This document shows, in pieces, positions 1 through 5,842 of a stretch of 6,303 nt of DNA. Source of the stretch: Trueperaceae bacterium (GTDB lineage: Bacteria > Deinococcota > Deinococci > Deinococcales > Trueperaceae); assembly GCA_007121175.1 (NCBI GenBank), contig SKMG01000357.1:1-6303 (forward strand), written 5' to 3'. A program made the position numbers and the translations under genes. Within the stretch, counting starts at the first letter, position 1. Each line of letters starts with the position of its first letter. The notes beneath the pieces are model-generated. The model was not told the origin of the DNA. It did no database searches and worked only from the letters and a program-made list of their open reading frames with translations.

Positions 1-114
1 CCGACGACCTACGCCTTCACCGCCTGGCAACGCCTGCAGCGCTTCGACGACATCGAACCCGACGCCATGCGCGCCTTCATCGCCGCCTACCACGGACGCG
101 ACAACCACCGCTGA
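1..114 (+). CDS. C-terminal fragment of an unrecognised protein (5' end outside window)
   Basis: An open frame enters from the left edge and ends at TGA 112-114, giving 37 residues that finish in AAYHGRDNHR. Codon use is typical of the region, with almost every codon ending in G or C, so this is probably the true 3' end of a real gene. The fragment is mostly helical in character and mixed-charge (TAWQRLQRFDDIEPDAMRAF). I do not recognise a family. A GC-rich hairpin starts 4 bases after the stop, which supports a transcript ending here. The gene is on the same strand as the following vapBC pair but is separated from it by about 180 bases, so it is unlikely to share its promoter. Confidence 0.6.
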   Translation, partial: PTTYAFTAWQRLQRFDDIEPDAMRAFIAAYHGRDNHR

Positions 115-118
115 CCCA

Positions 119-135
119 GCCCGCACGGAGCGGGC
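119..135 (+). terminator. GC hairpin after the first gene
   Basis: Perfect 6-bp stem GCCCGC / GCGGGC with a 5-base loop (ACGGA), beginning 4 bases after the TGA at 112-114. There is no T-tract, as is common for terminator-like hairpins in high-GC bacteria. The position argues for transcription termination; the lack of a U-run limits confidence. Confidence 0.45.
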
Positions 136-240
136 GCGGCGCGACACGAGGTCGTCCTCGCCCAGGGCCCAGCTGGTGCTGCGCGGGCCGTCGTCCTAGG
201 CGTAGTAGTCGAGAGCGTCGCCCGGGGGCACTGCCACCCA

Positions 241-286
241 CTCGGTGTCTACCAACGAGACGCGATGGTGTAAGGTGGACACCGAG
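241..286 (+). promoter_or_regulatory. Inverted-repeat operator and probable promoter of vapBC
   Basis: Two 13-base arms (241-253 and 274-286) form an inverted repeat with 12 of 13 positions matching, separated by 20 bases. The arm centres are about 33 bases apart, roughly three helical turns, so two antitoxin dimers could bind the same face of the DNA. A TAAGGT hexamer at 271-276 fits the actinobacterial TANNNT -10 pattern and overlaps the right arm. The right arm also touches the GAGAGG ribosome-binding site (284-289). VapB antitoxins, alone or with VapC, are known to repress their own operon. The repeat is seen directly; the operator role is inferred. Confidence 0.6.
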
Positions 287-296
287 AGGCGTGACC

Positions 297-542
297 GTGT
301 CCTTGAACATCAAGAACCGACGAGTGCACGATCTCGCGCGGCAGCTGGCTGCACGTCGGGGAACGACGCTGACCTCCGCGGTCGAAATGGCCTTGGAGGA
401 GGCGCTCGCGCGGGAAGGACGTCCCGTCGGCCGCGTCCGCGATCGCCTGGTCGCCATCGCCCGTCATTGCGCCCAGCTCCCGCGGCTCGACCGCCGGACG
501 GCGGACGAGATCCTCGGCTACGACGAGCGCGGGCTACCCTGA
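297..542 (+). CDS. vapB: VapB antitoxin (Rv0623/PSK-type transcription factor family)
   Basis: An 81-residue antitoxin expected to bind and block the VapC RNase encoded next and to repress the operon. The N-terminus SLNIKN-x3-VHDLARQLA and the following TLTSAVEMALEEALAR are typical of the Rv0623-like VapB family. The C-terminal ADEILGYDERGLP matches the conserved tail that packs into the VapC active site. GTG at 297 is chosen because GAGAGG (284-289) lies 7 bases upstream and families usually begin M-x-L-x-I-K-N. An in-frame GTG at 291 leaves only one base after the box and is less likely. The TGA at 540-542 shares its A with the vapC ATG, so the two are translationally coupled. The upstream inverted repeat suggests autoregulation. 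Confidence 0.9.
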   Translation: MSLNIKNRRVHDLARQLAARRGTTLTSAVEMALEEALAREGRPVGRVRDRLVAIARHCAQLPRLDRRTADEILGYDERGLP

Positions 543-934
543 TGATCGTCGTCGACACCAGCGCATTGGTGGCGGCCCTGAGTGGCGAACCCGGGTGCGA
601 CCGGGTCAACGAATTGCTGGCCGGCTCAACCGCCTCGCTCATGTCGGCAGCCAACTACCTCGAGTGCTCGATCGTGCTTGCCTCCCGCTTCGGCGGCGAT
701 GGCGTCCACGACCTCCGCCTCTACCTCCACGAGGCCGGGGTCGAGATCGTGCCGGTCGATCGCGACCAGGCCGACGTGGCGCTCGACGCCTGGTTGCGGT
801 ATGGCGAGGGCCGCCATCCCGCCGCTCTGAACTTCGGCGACTGCTTTGCCTACGCCCTCGCGTCGCTCCGCGGCGCGCGCCTGCTCTTCGTCGGCGAGGA
901 CTTCGCGCGAACGGACGTCACCGCGCTAGGCTGA
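542..934 (+). CDS. vapC: VapC toxin, PIN-domain ribonuclease
   Basis: A 130-residue PIN-domain toxin, a magnesium-dependent RNase that inhibits translation when not bound by its antitoxin. The expected acidic residues are present: D5 in IVVDTSALVA, E41 in SAANYLECS, D100 in LNFGDCFAYALA, and D120 in LLFVGEDFARTDV. Length is normal and there is no sign of damage. ATG 542-544 overlaps the vapB stop by one base (TGATG), the usual arrangement that keeps antitoxin ahead of toxin. The target RNA cannot be read from the sequence; family members cut tRNAs or rRNA. It belongs to a different PIN subgroup from the second VapC at 3252-3626, judging by the D100 motif (NFGD rather than PLAD). Confidence 0.93.
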   Translation: MIVVDTSALVAALSGEPGCDRVNELLAGSTASLMSAANYLECSIVLASRFGGDGVHDLRLYLHEAGVEIVPVDRDQADVALDAWLRYGEGRHPAALNFGDCFAYALASLRGARLLFVGEDFARTDVTALG

Positions 935-939
935 ACGTC

Positions 940-958
940 GACGATCACGGGCATCGTC
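940..958 (+). terminator. Weak hairpin after vapC
   Basis: A 6-bp stem GACGAT / ATCGTC with a 7-base loop begins 5 bases after the vapC stop. No T-tract follows. It is a possible terminator between convergent vapBC and hepT, but a stem this short can occur by chance. Confidence 0.25.
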
Positions 959-1030
959 CGCCGCCAGCGCCGCCACGACGCAATGCGCTGATCGCGCTCG
1001 TCCTTGCGGTCGCTATCGTCGACCGAGCCC

Positions 1031-1552
1031 TCACCGACGAGCTCCACCCGGATCGCCGTCGGCTGCGTGATGCCACCCGCCGGACGCCTCGGCCTCACGG
1101 CAGCCATCCCCGCCAGTGCAAGGCGAGACGCACGACGCCAGCTTGGACTGATCGGCGGACGCCACAGGCGATTGACGGATCGGCCCCTTATCGGGCAGTC
1201 CCCTCATCGGCACGCCGCTGCTCGACGAGGCCCGGACCTCCGCAGCAAGCCCCGGTAGCTCCCGATGCACAACGGTCCAGACGAGTTCGATGTCGACGCC
1301 CATAGAGTCGTGGATGCGCTTGTCGCGCATGCCGGCAATCCGACGCCAGGGGACGTTGGGGGCCGCGTCGCGAAGCTCCGAGGGGAGGTGTTTCACAGCC
1401 TCTCCGATGATCTGGATACGTCGAACCACAGCGTCCTGAAGCTTCTGGCTCTCGCAGAATGCCGCATACTCGACTCCTGCCACATACGACCGCGCAAGCT
1501 CGACGCTCTCGAGAAGGTGCATCAGGTACAGCGCGGGGTCGCGGCGCGTCAC
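1031..1552 (-). CDS. hepT: HepT-like HEPN toxin (DUF86), atypical motif and probable run-on C-terminus
   Basis: A HEPN-domain RNase toxin, partner of the nucleotidyltransferase encoded just upstream. The first ~107 residues match the DUF86/HepT family: an N-terminal [16 protein letters not shown] helix, [10 protein letters not shown] at about 48-57, then [19 protein letters not shown], ending with [15 protein letters not shown]. The catalytic RX4H is intact (R76, H81), but the family's RX4HXY tyrosine is replaced by S83 (codon TCT). Residues 108-173 are Ser/Gly/Pro-rich and unlike the family, which usually ends near 110-120 residues. In the neighbouring frame the sequence reads [13 protein letters not shown] and stops at 1188, so one lost base near 1232 may have created the run-on. 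The GTG start (1552-1550) overlaps the mntA stop as GTGA, with AGGA 4 bases upstream. Family call is firm; activity is uncertain. Confidence 0.85.
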   Translation of the reverse strand: MTRRDPALYLMHLLESVELARSYVAGVEYAAFCESQKLQDAVVRRIQIIGEAVKHLPSELRDAAPNVPWRRIAGMRDKRIHDSMGVDIELVWTVVHRELPGLAAEVRASSSSGVPMRGLPDKGPIRQSPVASADQSKLASCVSPCTGGDGCREAEASGGWHHAADGDPGGARR

Positions 1553-1824
1553 AGGATCCTGATCTCGTCCTCGAGGACTCGGGCTCGAAGACCCGGGTGG
1601 AGCGCCCGATACGTCGTCGCCTCCACCTTGAGCCCCAACTCGTCACTCAAGTCCTGCTCAAGCGCTACCAGATCGAGAAGCGAAGAACCAGGTGGTAGCT
1701 CGACGAGGAGATCGAGATCGCTCTGCGATCCAGCCTCGCCCCGTGCATACGAGCCGAACACGCCAGCACGCTGAGCACCATACCGGCGCAAGACGGGGCG
1801 AGCCCGCTCCGCAAGCGATGCCAA
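1549..1824 (-). CDS. mntA: MntA-like nucleotidyltransferase antitoxin (MNT domain)
   Basis: A 91-residue minimal nucleotidyltransferase. The catalytic signature GS-x10-DxD is complete: G24-S25 in [10 protein letters not shown] and D36/D38 in [11 protein letters not shown]. The third acidic position is likely E68 in LKVEATTY, where many relatives have Asp. In characterised pairs MntA neutralises HepT by AMPylating a tyrosine in its RX4HXY motif. The gene precedes hepT and overlaps it by 4 bases, the standard order. The only start upstream of the conserved region is TTG at 1824-1822: the in-frame stop TGA lies at 1860-1858 with no ATG or GTG between. A weak AGG (1836-1834) sits 9 bases before it. 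No promoter was convincing. The catalytic site looks functional, so the altered tyrosine in HepT is the odd partner. Confidence 0.88.
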   Translation of the reverse strand: MASLAERARPVLRRYGAQRAGVFGSYARGEAGSQSDLDLLVELPPGSSLLDLVALEQDLSDELGLKVEATTYRALHPGLRARVLEDEIRIL

Positions 1825-2135
1825 TGCGGTAGGCCTGACCGAGGATACGCCTCGAAGTCAGCCTCGGGTAGCCAGACCAACAGCGCGGTCCACCGCCTCG
1901 CGCAGCGGCAGCGGAAGTGCCCACACGAACCCTCCTCGCCTCGTGCCACGATTGCCGCCACGGCCTCAGGCGGAGCCGCCGGGATCACGACGGTCCTGTT
2001 CTGCGGCATGTCGATGGCACCCATCCCGCGCACCCTTGCGCCACGCAGCGCGAGCAGCGCCCCTGGCCATCGCCCCGAACGGCATACCCGCGATCACTTC
2101 GGTAGGGAGAGCGGAGAGCGGCCGTGCTGTGGCCG
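1825..2135. other. 311-base stretch without a recognisable gene
   Basis: This lies between the hydrolase stop and mntA, all transcribed on the minus strand. Several short minus-strand frames look partly coding, for example MPQNRTVVIPAAPPEAVAA (about 2009-1953) and LPLPLREAVDRAVGLATRG ending at the TGA 1860-1858. They lie in different frames and none continues. They could be debris of one frameshifted gene, but I recognise no family. The mntA promoter should lie here; I see no clear -35/-10 pair. Confidence 0.4.
2119..2135 (-). terminator. Possible hairpin after the alpha/beta hydrolase
   Basis: A 5-bp stem CGGCC / GGCCG with a 7-base loop lies directly after the hydrolase stop on the minus strand. 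There is no U-tract, so it is only weak evidence for termination. Confidence 0.25.
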
Positions 2136-2966
2136 TCAGCCTCCGTTTGGCGCCGGTGCGTCACCCCGGAAGAAGTCCAGGACGACCTCGTTGAAGTCCT
2201 TGGCCTCCTCATACGCACCGTGGCCGTACTCGGGGTAGATGTGGAGCCTGCTGCCCGGGATCGCAGCGGCCATGACCTCCTGCGTCTCGGCCCCGCCCAC
2301 GACATGGTCGCGAGCGCCGCCGATGACCAAGGTCGGACACCGGATCCTCCCCAGCTCAGACAGAGCATCATGCGTCAGGCAGGACCGAGCCTGAACCAGG
2401 AAGCGTTCCTTCGACTGCGGCCTGCCCGTCCTCCTGACCAGCCACATGAACGGCTTCCAGCGCCGCAGACCCTTTTCCGTGTAGGTCCTGAGCATGGTGT
2501 CGACGGCCATGTCACCGAAGCGGTCTTCCTCCGCCAACCGAACCCAGTTCCGAATCACGGCCTGGACGGTCTCGTTCTGGGTCGCCAACGACACGGCGAT
2601 GGCGAGCCTGCCGATCCGCTCCGGCGCGTCGATGGCCAGCCACTGAACGATCATCCCGCCCTGGGAGACGCCCATGACGCGTGCCTCGGGGATGCCGAGC
2701 TGATCCATGGCGTCGGCCAGGTCCCTGGCCATATCCCTCGTGGTGGTGCCTGGCTCCAAGACGTCCTTGCGGCTGAAGACCCAGACCCGATACTCGCGGG
2801 CATAGGCTCGGAACATCCAGGCCATCATCGGGGCCATGCCCTTGACCGTACGGAGACCATCACCGAGCCCCGGGATCAACACCAGGGGGTCCGTGCCACG
2901 GCCGAACAGGTTGTAGTACATGGGGCTACCACCGACGGCCACCTGGCCGGTTCGAGCACCGAACAT
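2136..2966 (-). CDS. Alpha/beta-fold hydrolase
   Basis: A 276-residue serine hydrolase of the alpha/beta-fold (Abhydrolase_1-like) superfamily, probably cytoplasmic, with no signal peptide. The catalytic triad is visible: nucleophile S101 in the elbow GVSQGG, acid D220 in VIGGARDHVVGG, and H249 in PEYGHGAYEEA. The strand before the oxyanion region reads LVLIPGLGDG, with PGLGD instead of the commoner HG. A cap segment (about 130-200) carries many aromatic and basic residues. ATG 2966 is supported by GGAGG (2976-2972) 5 bases upstream. A TAGGGT hexamer on the minus strand (3027-3022) could be a -10 element, but no good -35 is seen. Neighbours are toxin-antitoxin genes, so context gives no substrate. 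Esterase, lipase or C-C hydrolase activity cannot be separated from sequence alone. Confidence 0.9.
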   Translation of the reverse strand: MFGARTGQVAVGGSPMYYNLFGRGTDPLVLIPGLGDGLRTVKGMAPMMAWMFRAYAREYRVWVFSRKDVLEPGTTTRDMARDLADAMDQLGIPEARVMGVSQGGMIVQWLAIDAPERIGRLAIAVSLATQNETVQAVIRNWVRLAEEDRFGDMAVDTMLRTYTEKGLRRWKPFMWLVRRTGRPQSKERFLVQARSCLTHDALSELGRIRCPTLVIGGARDHVVGGAETQEVMAAAIPGSRLHIYPEYGHGAYEEAKDFNEVVLDFFRGDAPAPNGG

Positions 2967-3219
2967 CCGTTCCTCCGTTCGGCGATCCGGCGTCCTCTCC
3001 TGCCTGCTCGCCCTACGCGCGACCCTACCGAATCAGACGAGCGACCGCCCGGACGCCTCATCGAGAATCCCGTGTCCCATGCGCGATGCCCAGGGCCAAG
3101 CGGCCCGCGCGATGCTGACTCCAAGCGGCGAGCACGATCGGGTCGCGTCTGGTTCACCGGATTGCAGCCGCTGAAGGGCTCGTCGAGGATCCGTGGCGGA
3201 GTTCCAGGATAGCGGCACG

Positions 3220-3231
3220 GCACGCGCGTGC
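3220..3231. repeat. 12-bp perfect palindrome downstream of the second vapC
   Basis: GCACGCGCGTGC is its own reverse complement. It lies about 20 bases beyond the vapC stop on the minus strand. With no loop and no T-tract it is a poor terminator, and GC-rich palindromes of this size can arise by chance. The rest of 2967-3251 shows no gene on either strand. Confidence 0.3.
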
Positions 3232-3251
3232 ATCCCCGCGAACGCAGCGGA

Positions 3252-3626
3252 TCAGGCCTTGCGCTTCAGCCGGACGCCCTCGATGCCCTCGAAGTCGGCG
3301 TCCTGCGTCCAGAACACCGCACCGTGCGCCCGAGCGGTCGCGAGCAGGATGCTGTCAGCCAGCGGCAGCTGCGTCGCGACGCTCAACTCCGCGGCGTCCA
3401 GCGCCAGTCGATCGTCGAAGCTGATGATCGTCCCCTGACACATCGTCGCGACGACGGCGAGGGCGTGGTCCCTGCCAACGTGGCGCTGCAGATGTCGGTA
3501 CACCTCGAACAGGCTCAGCGTCGGCACGAGCAGGGCATCGACGTCCTCGATGGGGGCGCCGAGGAAGCCCGCGTTCGAACCACCGGAGAGGTACTCGATC
3601 CAGGCGCTCGAGTCGACGACGTTCAC
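3252..3626 (-). CDS. vapC: VapC toxin, PIN-domain ribonuclease (second module)
   Basis: A 124-residue PIN-domain RNase toxin. Acidic active-site residues are D5 in NVVDSSAWIEYL, E41 in LSLFEVYRHL, D91 in QLPLADSILLATAR, and D109/D111 in FWTQDADFEGI. The sequence ends KRKA at a normal family length. The GTG start (3626-3624) overlaps the antitoxin stop as GTGA, and AGAGGG (3639-3634) sits 7 bases upstream, inside the antitoxin's last codons. It is intact and likely active. Its antitoxin is AbrB-type, whereas the vapC at 542-934 pairs with an Rv0623-type VapB, so the two modules are not recent duplicates. The RNA target is not predictable here. Transcription probably starts before the antitoxin gene. 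Confidence 0.93.
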   Translation of the reverse strand: MNVVDSSAWIEYLSGGSNAGFLGAPIEDVDALLVPTLSLFEVYRHLQRHVGRDHALAVVATMCQGTIISFDDRLALDAAELSVATQLPLADSILLATARAHGAVFWTQDADFEGIEGVRLKRKA

Positions 3627-3826
3627 AGGTGGTCCCTCTCACGCTCCAACGGAGGCACCTCTGGGAACCTCCCTCTGAACACCCGGATCGGCTCGACGGG
3701 CACCAGCTCGATGCGGTTCCCGACCGCGAAGGCCTCGACCTTCTGCCCGGGGCGGATGTTGAGCTGCTCGCGAACGTCCTTCGGGATGACCACCTGGTAC
3801 TTCGGCGAGACGGTGACGACGGGCAT
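3623..3826 (-). CDS. vapB: AbrB/MazE/SpoVT-type antitoxin of the second VapC module
   Basis: A 67-residue DNA-binding antitoxin. Residues 3-45 form a swapped-hairpin AbrB domain: VTVSPKYQVVIPKDVREQLN followed by IRPGQKVEAF and IELVPVEPI. The remaining tail (about 46-67, RVFRGRFPEVPPLERERDHL) is the likely VapC-binding segment, with aromatic and basic residues that could reach the PIN active site. ATG 3826 is supported by GAGGAG (3839-3834) 7 bases upstream. The stop overlaps the toxin start. Such antitoxins normally repress their own operon. A small inverted repeat, ATCGA-TCT-TCGAT (3841-3853), just before the ribosome-binding site is a possible operator, but it is short. MazE-like pairing is excluded by the PIN toxin next door. 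Confidence 0.92.
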   Translation of the reverse strand: MPVVTVSPKYQVVIPKDVREQLNIRPGQKVEAFAVGNRIELVPVEPIRVFRGRFPEVPPLERERDHL

Positions 3827-3840
3827 ATGGCGACTCCTCG

Positions 3841-3853
3841 ATCGATCTTCGAT
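3841..3853. promoter_or_regulatory. Short inverted repeat, possible operator of the AbrB-VapC module
   Basis: ATCGA and TCGAT flank a 3-base centre immediately upstream of the GAGGAG ribosome-binding site of the antitoxin. The ATCGA core occurs again next to it. AbrB-type antitoxins bind small dyads near their promoters, so the place is right. The repeat is short enough to be accidental. Confidence 0.3.
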
Positions 3854-3944
3854 TCGTCATACACTTCCTCGACGCACCCGCCGCGGAGACGCGACGCGCG
3901 ACCACTGCGCTGCGAGCGACGCTCTCTCCGACGGGCTTCCGAAT

Positions 3945-3963
3945 CCTGGTGTCCTACACCGGG
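3945..3963. repeat. Hairpin/dyad GGTGT-CCT-ACACC
   Basis: Arms 3945-3952 (CCTGGTGT) and 3956-3963 (ACACCGGG) pair at 7 of 8 positions around a 3-base centre; the inner 5 bp are perfect. It overlaps the stop of the small membrane ORF and lies about 120 bases upstream of the AbrB-type antitoxin. It could end the oxidase transcript or act as a protein-binding site. No U-tract follows on the minus strand. Confidence 0.35.
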
Positions 3964-4205
3964 CTGTCAGGAGAGACGCGGGGCTGCTGACCCACCAGCC
4001 TGAGGCCGAGCTTGGTGAGCGGGAAGACGAAGAACCCAGCCACGATGAGGAAGCCGATTGCGGCCTGTGTCGGCGTCGGAGCGGCCCTGGCGTCGTAGGG
4101 TCGAGCAGCATCGAGGCCGTCCTGCGGCGCTCCGACGACGTGACGCGACGCTAGACCACCGTTGACGTCGCGCGGCAGCGTGGCGGGTTGCCAGCCCCGG
4201 CTCAC
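3954..4205 (-). CDS. Small hypothetical protein with one membrane helix, coupled to the FAD oxidase gene
   Basis: An 83-residue open frame whose GTG (4205-4203) overlaps the TGA of the FAD oxidase in a GTGA junction, suggesting translational coupling. Residues 48-66 (AAIGFLIVAGFFVFPLTKL) form a clear hydrophobic helix followed by a basic segment KLGLRLVGQQPR, as in a single-span membrane protein. Codons in the second half mostly end in G or C, as in neighbouring genes. The first 45 residues are unlike a typical N-terminus, and there is no good Shine-Dalgarno box. It may therefore be the surviving end of a larger membrane gene rather than an intact small protein. I recognise no family. Confidence 0.35.
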   Translation of the reverse strand: MSRGWQPATLPRDVNGGLASRHVVGAPQDGLDAARPYDARAAPTPTQAAIGFLIVAGFFVFPLTKLGLRLVGQQPRVSPDSPV

Positions 4206-5617
4206 GCCGGTTCGATGTTGCGGTTGGTACGGAACACGTTCTCCGGATCCCAGGTCGCCTTGACCTGCGCGAGCCGGCCGAGGCCCTCGCCCAGCGCGGC
4301 CTCGAGGCGGTCGCGACCCTCGTCCTGCGTCATGAAGTTGACGTACGTGCCGCCGGTCGAGAACGCTCGCATGTCAGCCCATGCCTCTCGTGCCCACGCG
4401 ATGTTCGCTCCGTCTTCCTCCGCTCGTTCCCACGAGCCCGTGATGTTGAGCACGAAGCGCGCATCGCGATTACCGACCGGAGACGCATCTTCATCGACGC
4501 TGTTCAGGGCCCCACCGAGCTGGAACACGGTGATCGCCGAGTGCCGTGAGCGTATCCTGTGCGCGTGCTCGATGAGGCCCTCGCACAGGGCGGGCTCGAT
4601 CCTCGGCAGGTACTCGGCCTTCCAGTAGTAGCGCCGCCCCTTCGGCTGGGTCGCGTCGAGCAGTGACTGCATCTGGGTGTACGATCGGCGAGCGAGCACG
4701 TCACCGATCGGGTTGCCAAACGACTTGATGGGAGCAACGGCCTCCTCGCCCTCTTCGGGCGACCCAGTGTGGCAGGCAAGCACAGCCACGATCGGCTCGC
4801 CGTGCATCTCTTTGGGCAGCCACGGTGCTGGGGGCGCAGGCCGCATGAGCGCCACGAGCGTGAGCTCGAGTGGGGCCGTTTCGGCAAGGTTGCGGTAGAA
4901 CTCGAGCACCTCGGGAGCCTCGCTCGCCGGCCAAGCGACGACACCGCCGACGACCTCCGGCCCGACTGGGAAGAGCTCGTACTCGATCCCCGTCAAGACA
5001 CCGAAGTTGCCACCGCCACCGCGCAGACCCCAGAAGAGGTCCTCGTGCTCCTCGCGGCTGGCGTGCACCAGACGCCCATCCGCGGTCACGACGTCCATGC
5101 CGGCTACGGTATCTGTCGTCCACCCGAAGCGTCTCGTCAGGTAGCCCAAGCCACCGCCCAGGGTGAGCCCGGCGATGCCTGTCTCCGAGACGAACCCGAG
5201 CGCGGCGGCGAGCCCGTGCACTTGCGTCTCGCGATCCACGTCCCCGATCAGACAGCCGGCCTGTGCGCGAGCGATCCTCCTCTCTGGATCCACCCACACC
5301 CCGCGCATCAACGACATGTCGAGCATCAGCGCGCCGTCCTCCACGGCGAGTCCGGCGATGTTGTGTCCCCCACCCTTGATGCTGAGCAGGATGTCGTTCT
5401 GGCGCGCGAACTGCACGGATGCGATGACGTCGGCGGTGCCGAGGCAGCGCACGACGGCGGCGGGCTTCCTGTCGATCATCGCGTTCCAGACGGTCCGCGC
5501 CTCCTCGTAGGCGACTTCGCCCGGGACATGCACCGGTCCCTGGAGACGCGCCCTCAAGTCGTCGAACGCGACCTGTCCCACATCGATCTTGCGTCCTCGA
5601 ATCGTCGTCACGTGCAT
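4202..5617 (-). CDS. FAD-binding oxidoreductase (PCMH-type FAD domain plus BBE domain)
   Basis: A 471-residue flavoprotein of the berberine-bridge-enzyme/glucooligosaccharide-oxidase type, which oxidises alcohols, sugars or polyketide-like substrates and passes electrons to oxygen. The FAD domain spans about 45-220: SIKGGGHNIAG with H85 as the likely histidyl-FAD link, GIAGLTLGGGLGYLTRRFGW (147-166), and WGLRGGGGNFGVLTG (196-210). A substrate domain follows, and the BBE segment ends the protein (TYVNFM at about 424, then WDPENVFRTNRNI at 456-468). Bicovalent relatives have a Cys shortly before the GxxGLTLGGG motif; here the aligned residue appears to be V143, so FAD is probably held by one covalent bond. 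No signal peptide is seen. ATG 5617 has GGAGGT (5628-5623) 5 bases upstream. The substrate is not inferable. Confidence 0.92.
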   Translation of the reverse strand: MHVTTIRGRKIDVGQVAFDDLRARLQGPVHVPGEVAYEEARTVWNAMIDRKPAAVVRCLGTADVIASVQFARQNDILLSIKGGGHNIAGLAVEDGALMLDMSLMRGVWVDPERRIARAQAGCLIGDVDRETQVHGLAAALGFVSETGIAGLTLGGGLGYLTRRFGWTTDTVAGMDVVTADGRLVHASREEHEDLFWGLRGGGGNFGVLTGIEYELFPVGPEVVGGVVAWPASEAPEVLEFYRNLAETAPLELTLVALMRPAPPAPWLPKEMHGEPIVAVLACHTGSPEEGEEAVAPIKSFGNPIGDVLARRSYTQMQSLLDATQPKGRRYYWKAEYLPRIEPALCEGLIEHAHRIRSRHSAITVFQLGGALNSVDEDASPVGNRDARFVLNITGSWERAEEDGANIAWAREAWADMRAFSTGGTYVNFMTQDEGRDRLEAALGEGLGRLAQVKATWDPENVFRTNRNIEPA

Positions 5618-5842
5618 CGTTCACCTCCTCGTCGTCCGATCGGCGAGGCGCAGCCGTATCTCAGGCTGTCGTCGTCGAGGTCGAGCTCGCGTCGCTGGCA
5701 TCCCCGGCCGCGATCAGGTCGTCTGGCCAACCGGCACCTCGCGCCGCGTCGTCTCTTCGTCGTCTGAACTGGTGCTGGAGTCGCCATGATCGCCACCGCC
5801 CGCCGATCGCCCCTTCGTGCTGCTCGGACTCGCGCACCCTAG

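Noticed and set aside
245..541. Extended upstream start for the vapC reading frame beginning at 245
   Set aside because: The upstream part lies over vapB in another frame and is Arg/Pro-rich. The real VapC starts at ATG 542 directly at IVVDTSA, coupled to the vapB stop.
1009..1025. Small hairpin GGTCG / CGACC as terminator of hepT
   Set aside because: Only 5 bp, no T-tract, and GC-rich short dyads are frequent in this sequence.
3130..3200. Possible tRNA-like TpsiC segment (GGTTCACCGGATTGC)
   Set aside because: No matching acceptor stem, anticodon arm or 7-bp closing stem could be drawn around it.
2124..3212. Long plus-strand open frame of 362 residues
   Set aside because: It is the antisense shadow of the alpha/beta hydrolase. 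Its translation has no domain, while the minus strand has a full catalytic triad and a good ribosome-binding site.
4701..5767. Long open frames on both strands over the oxidase gene
   Set aside because: Arg-rich or patternless translations caused by GC bias. The FAD/BBE frame explains the DNA completely.
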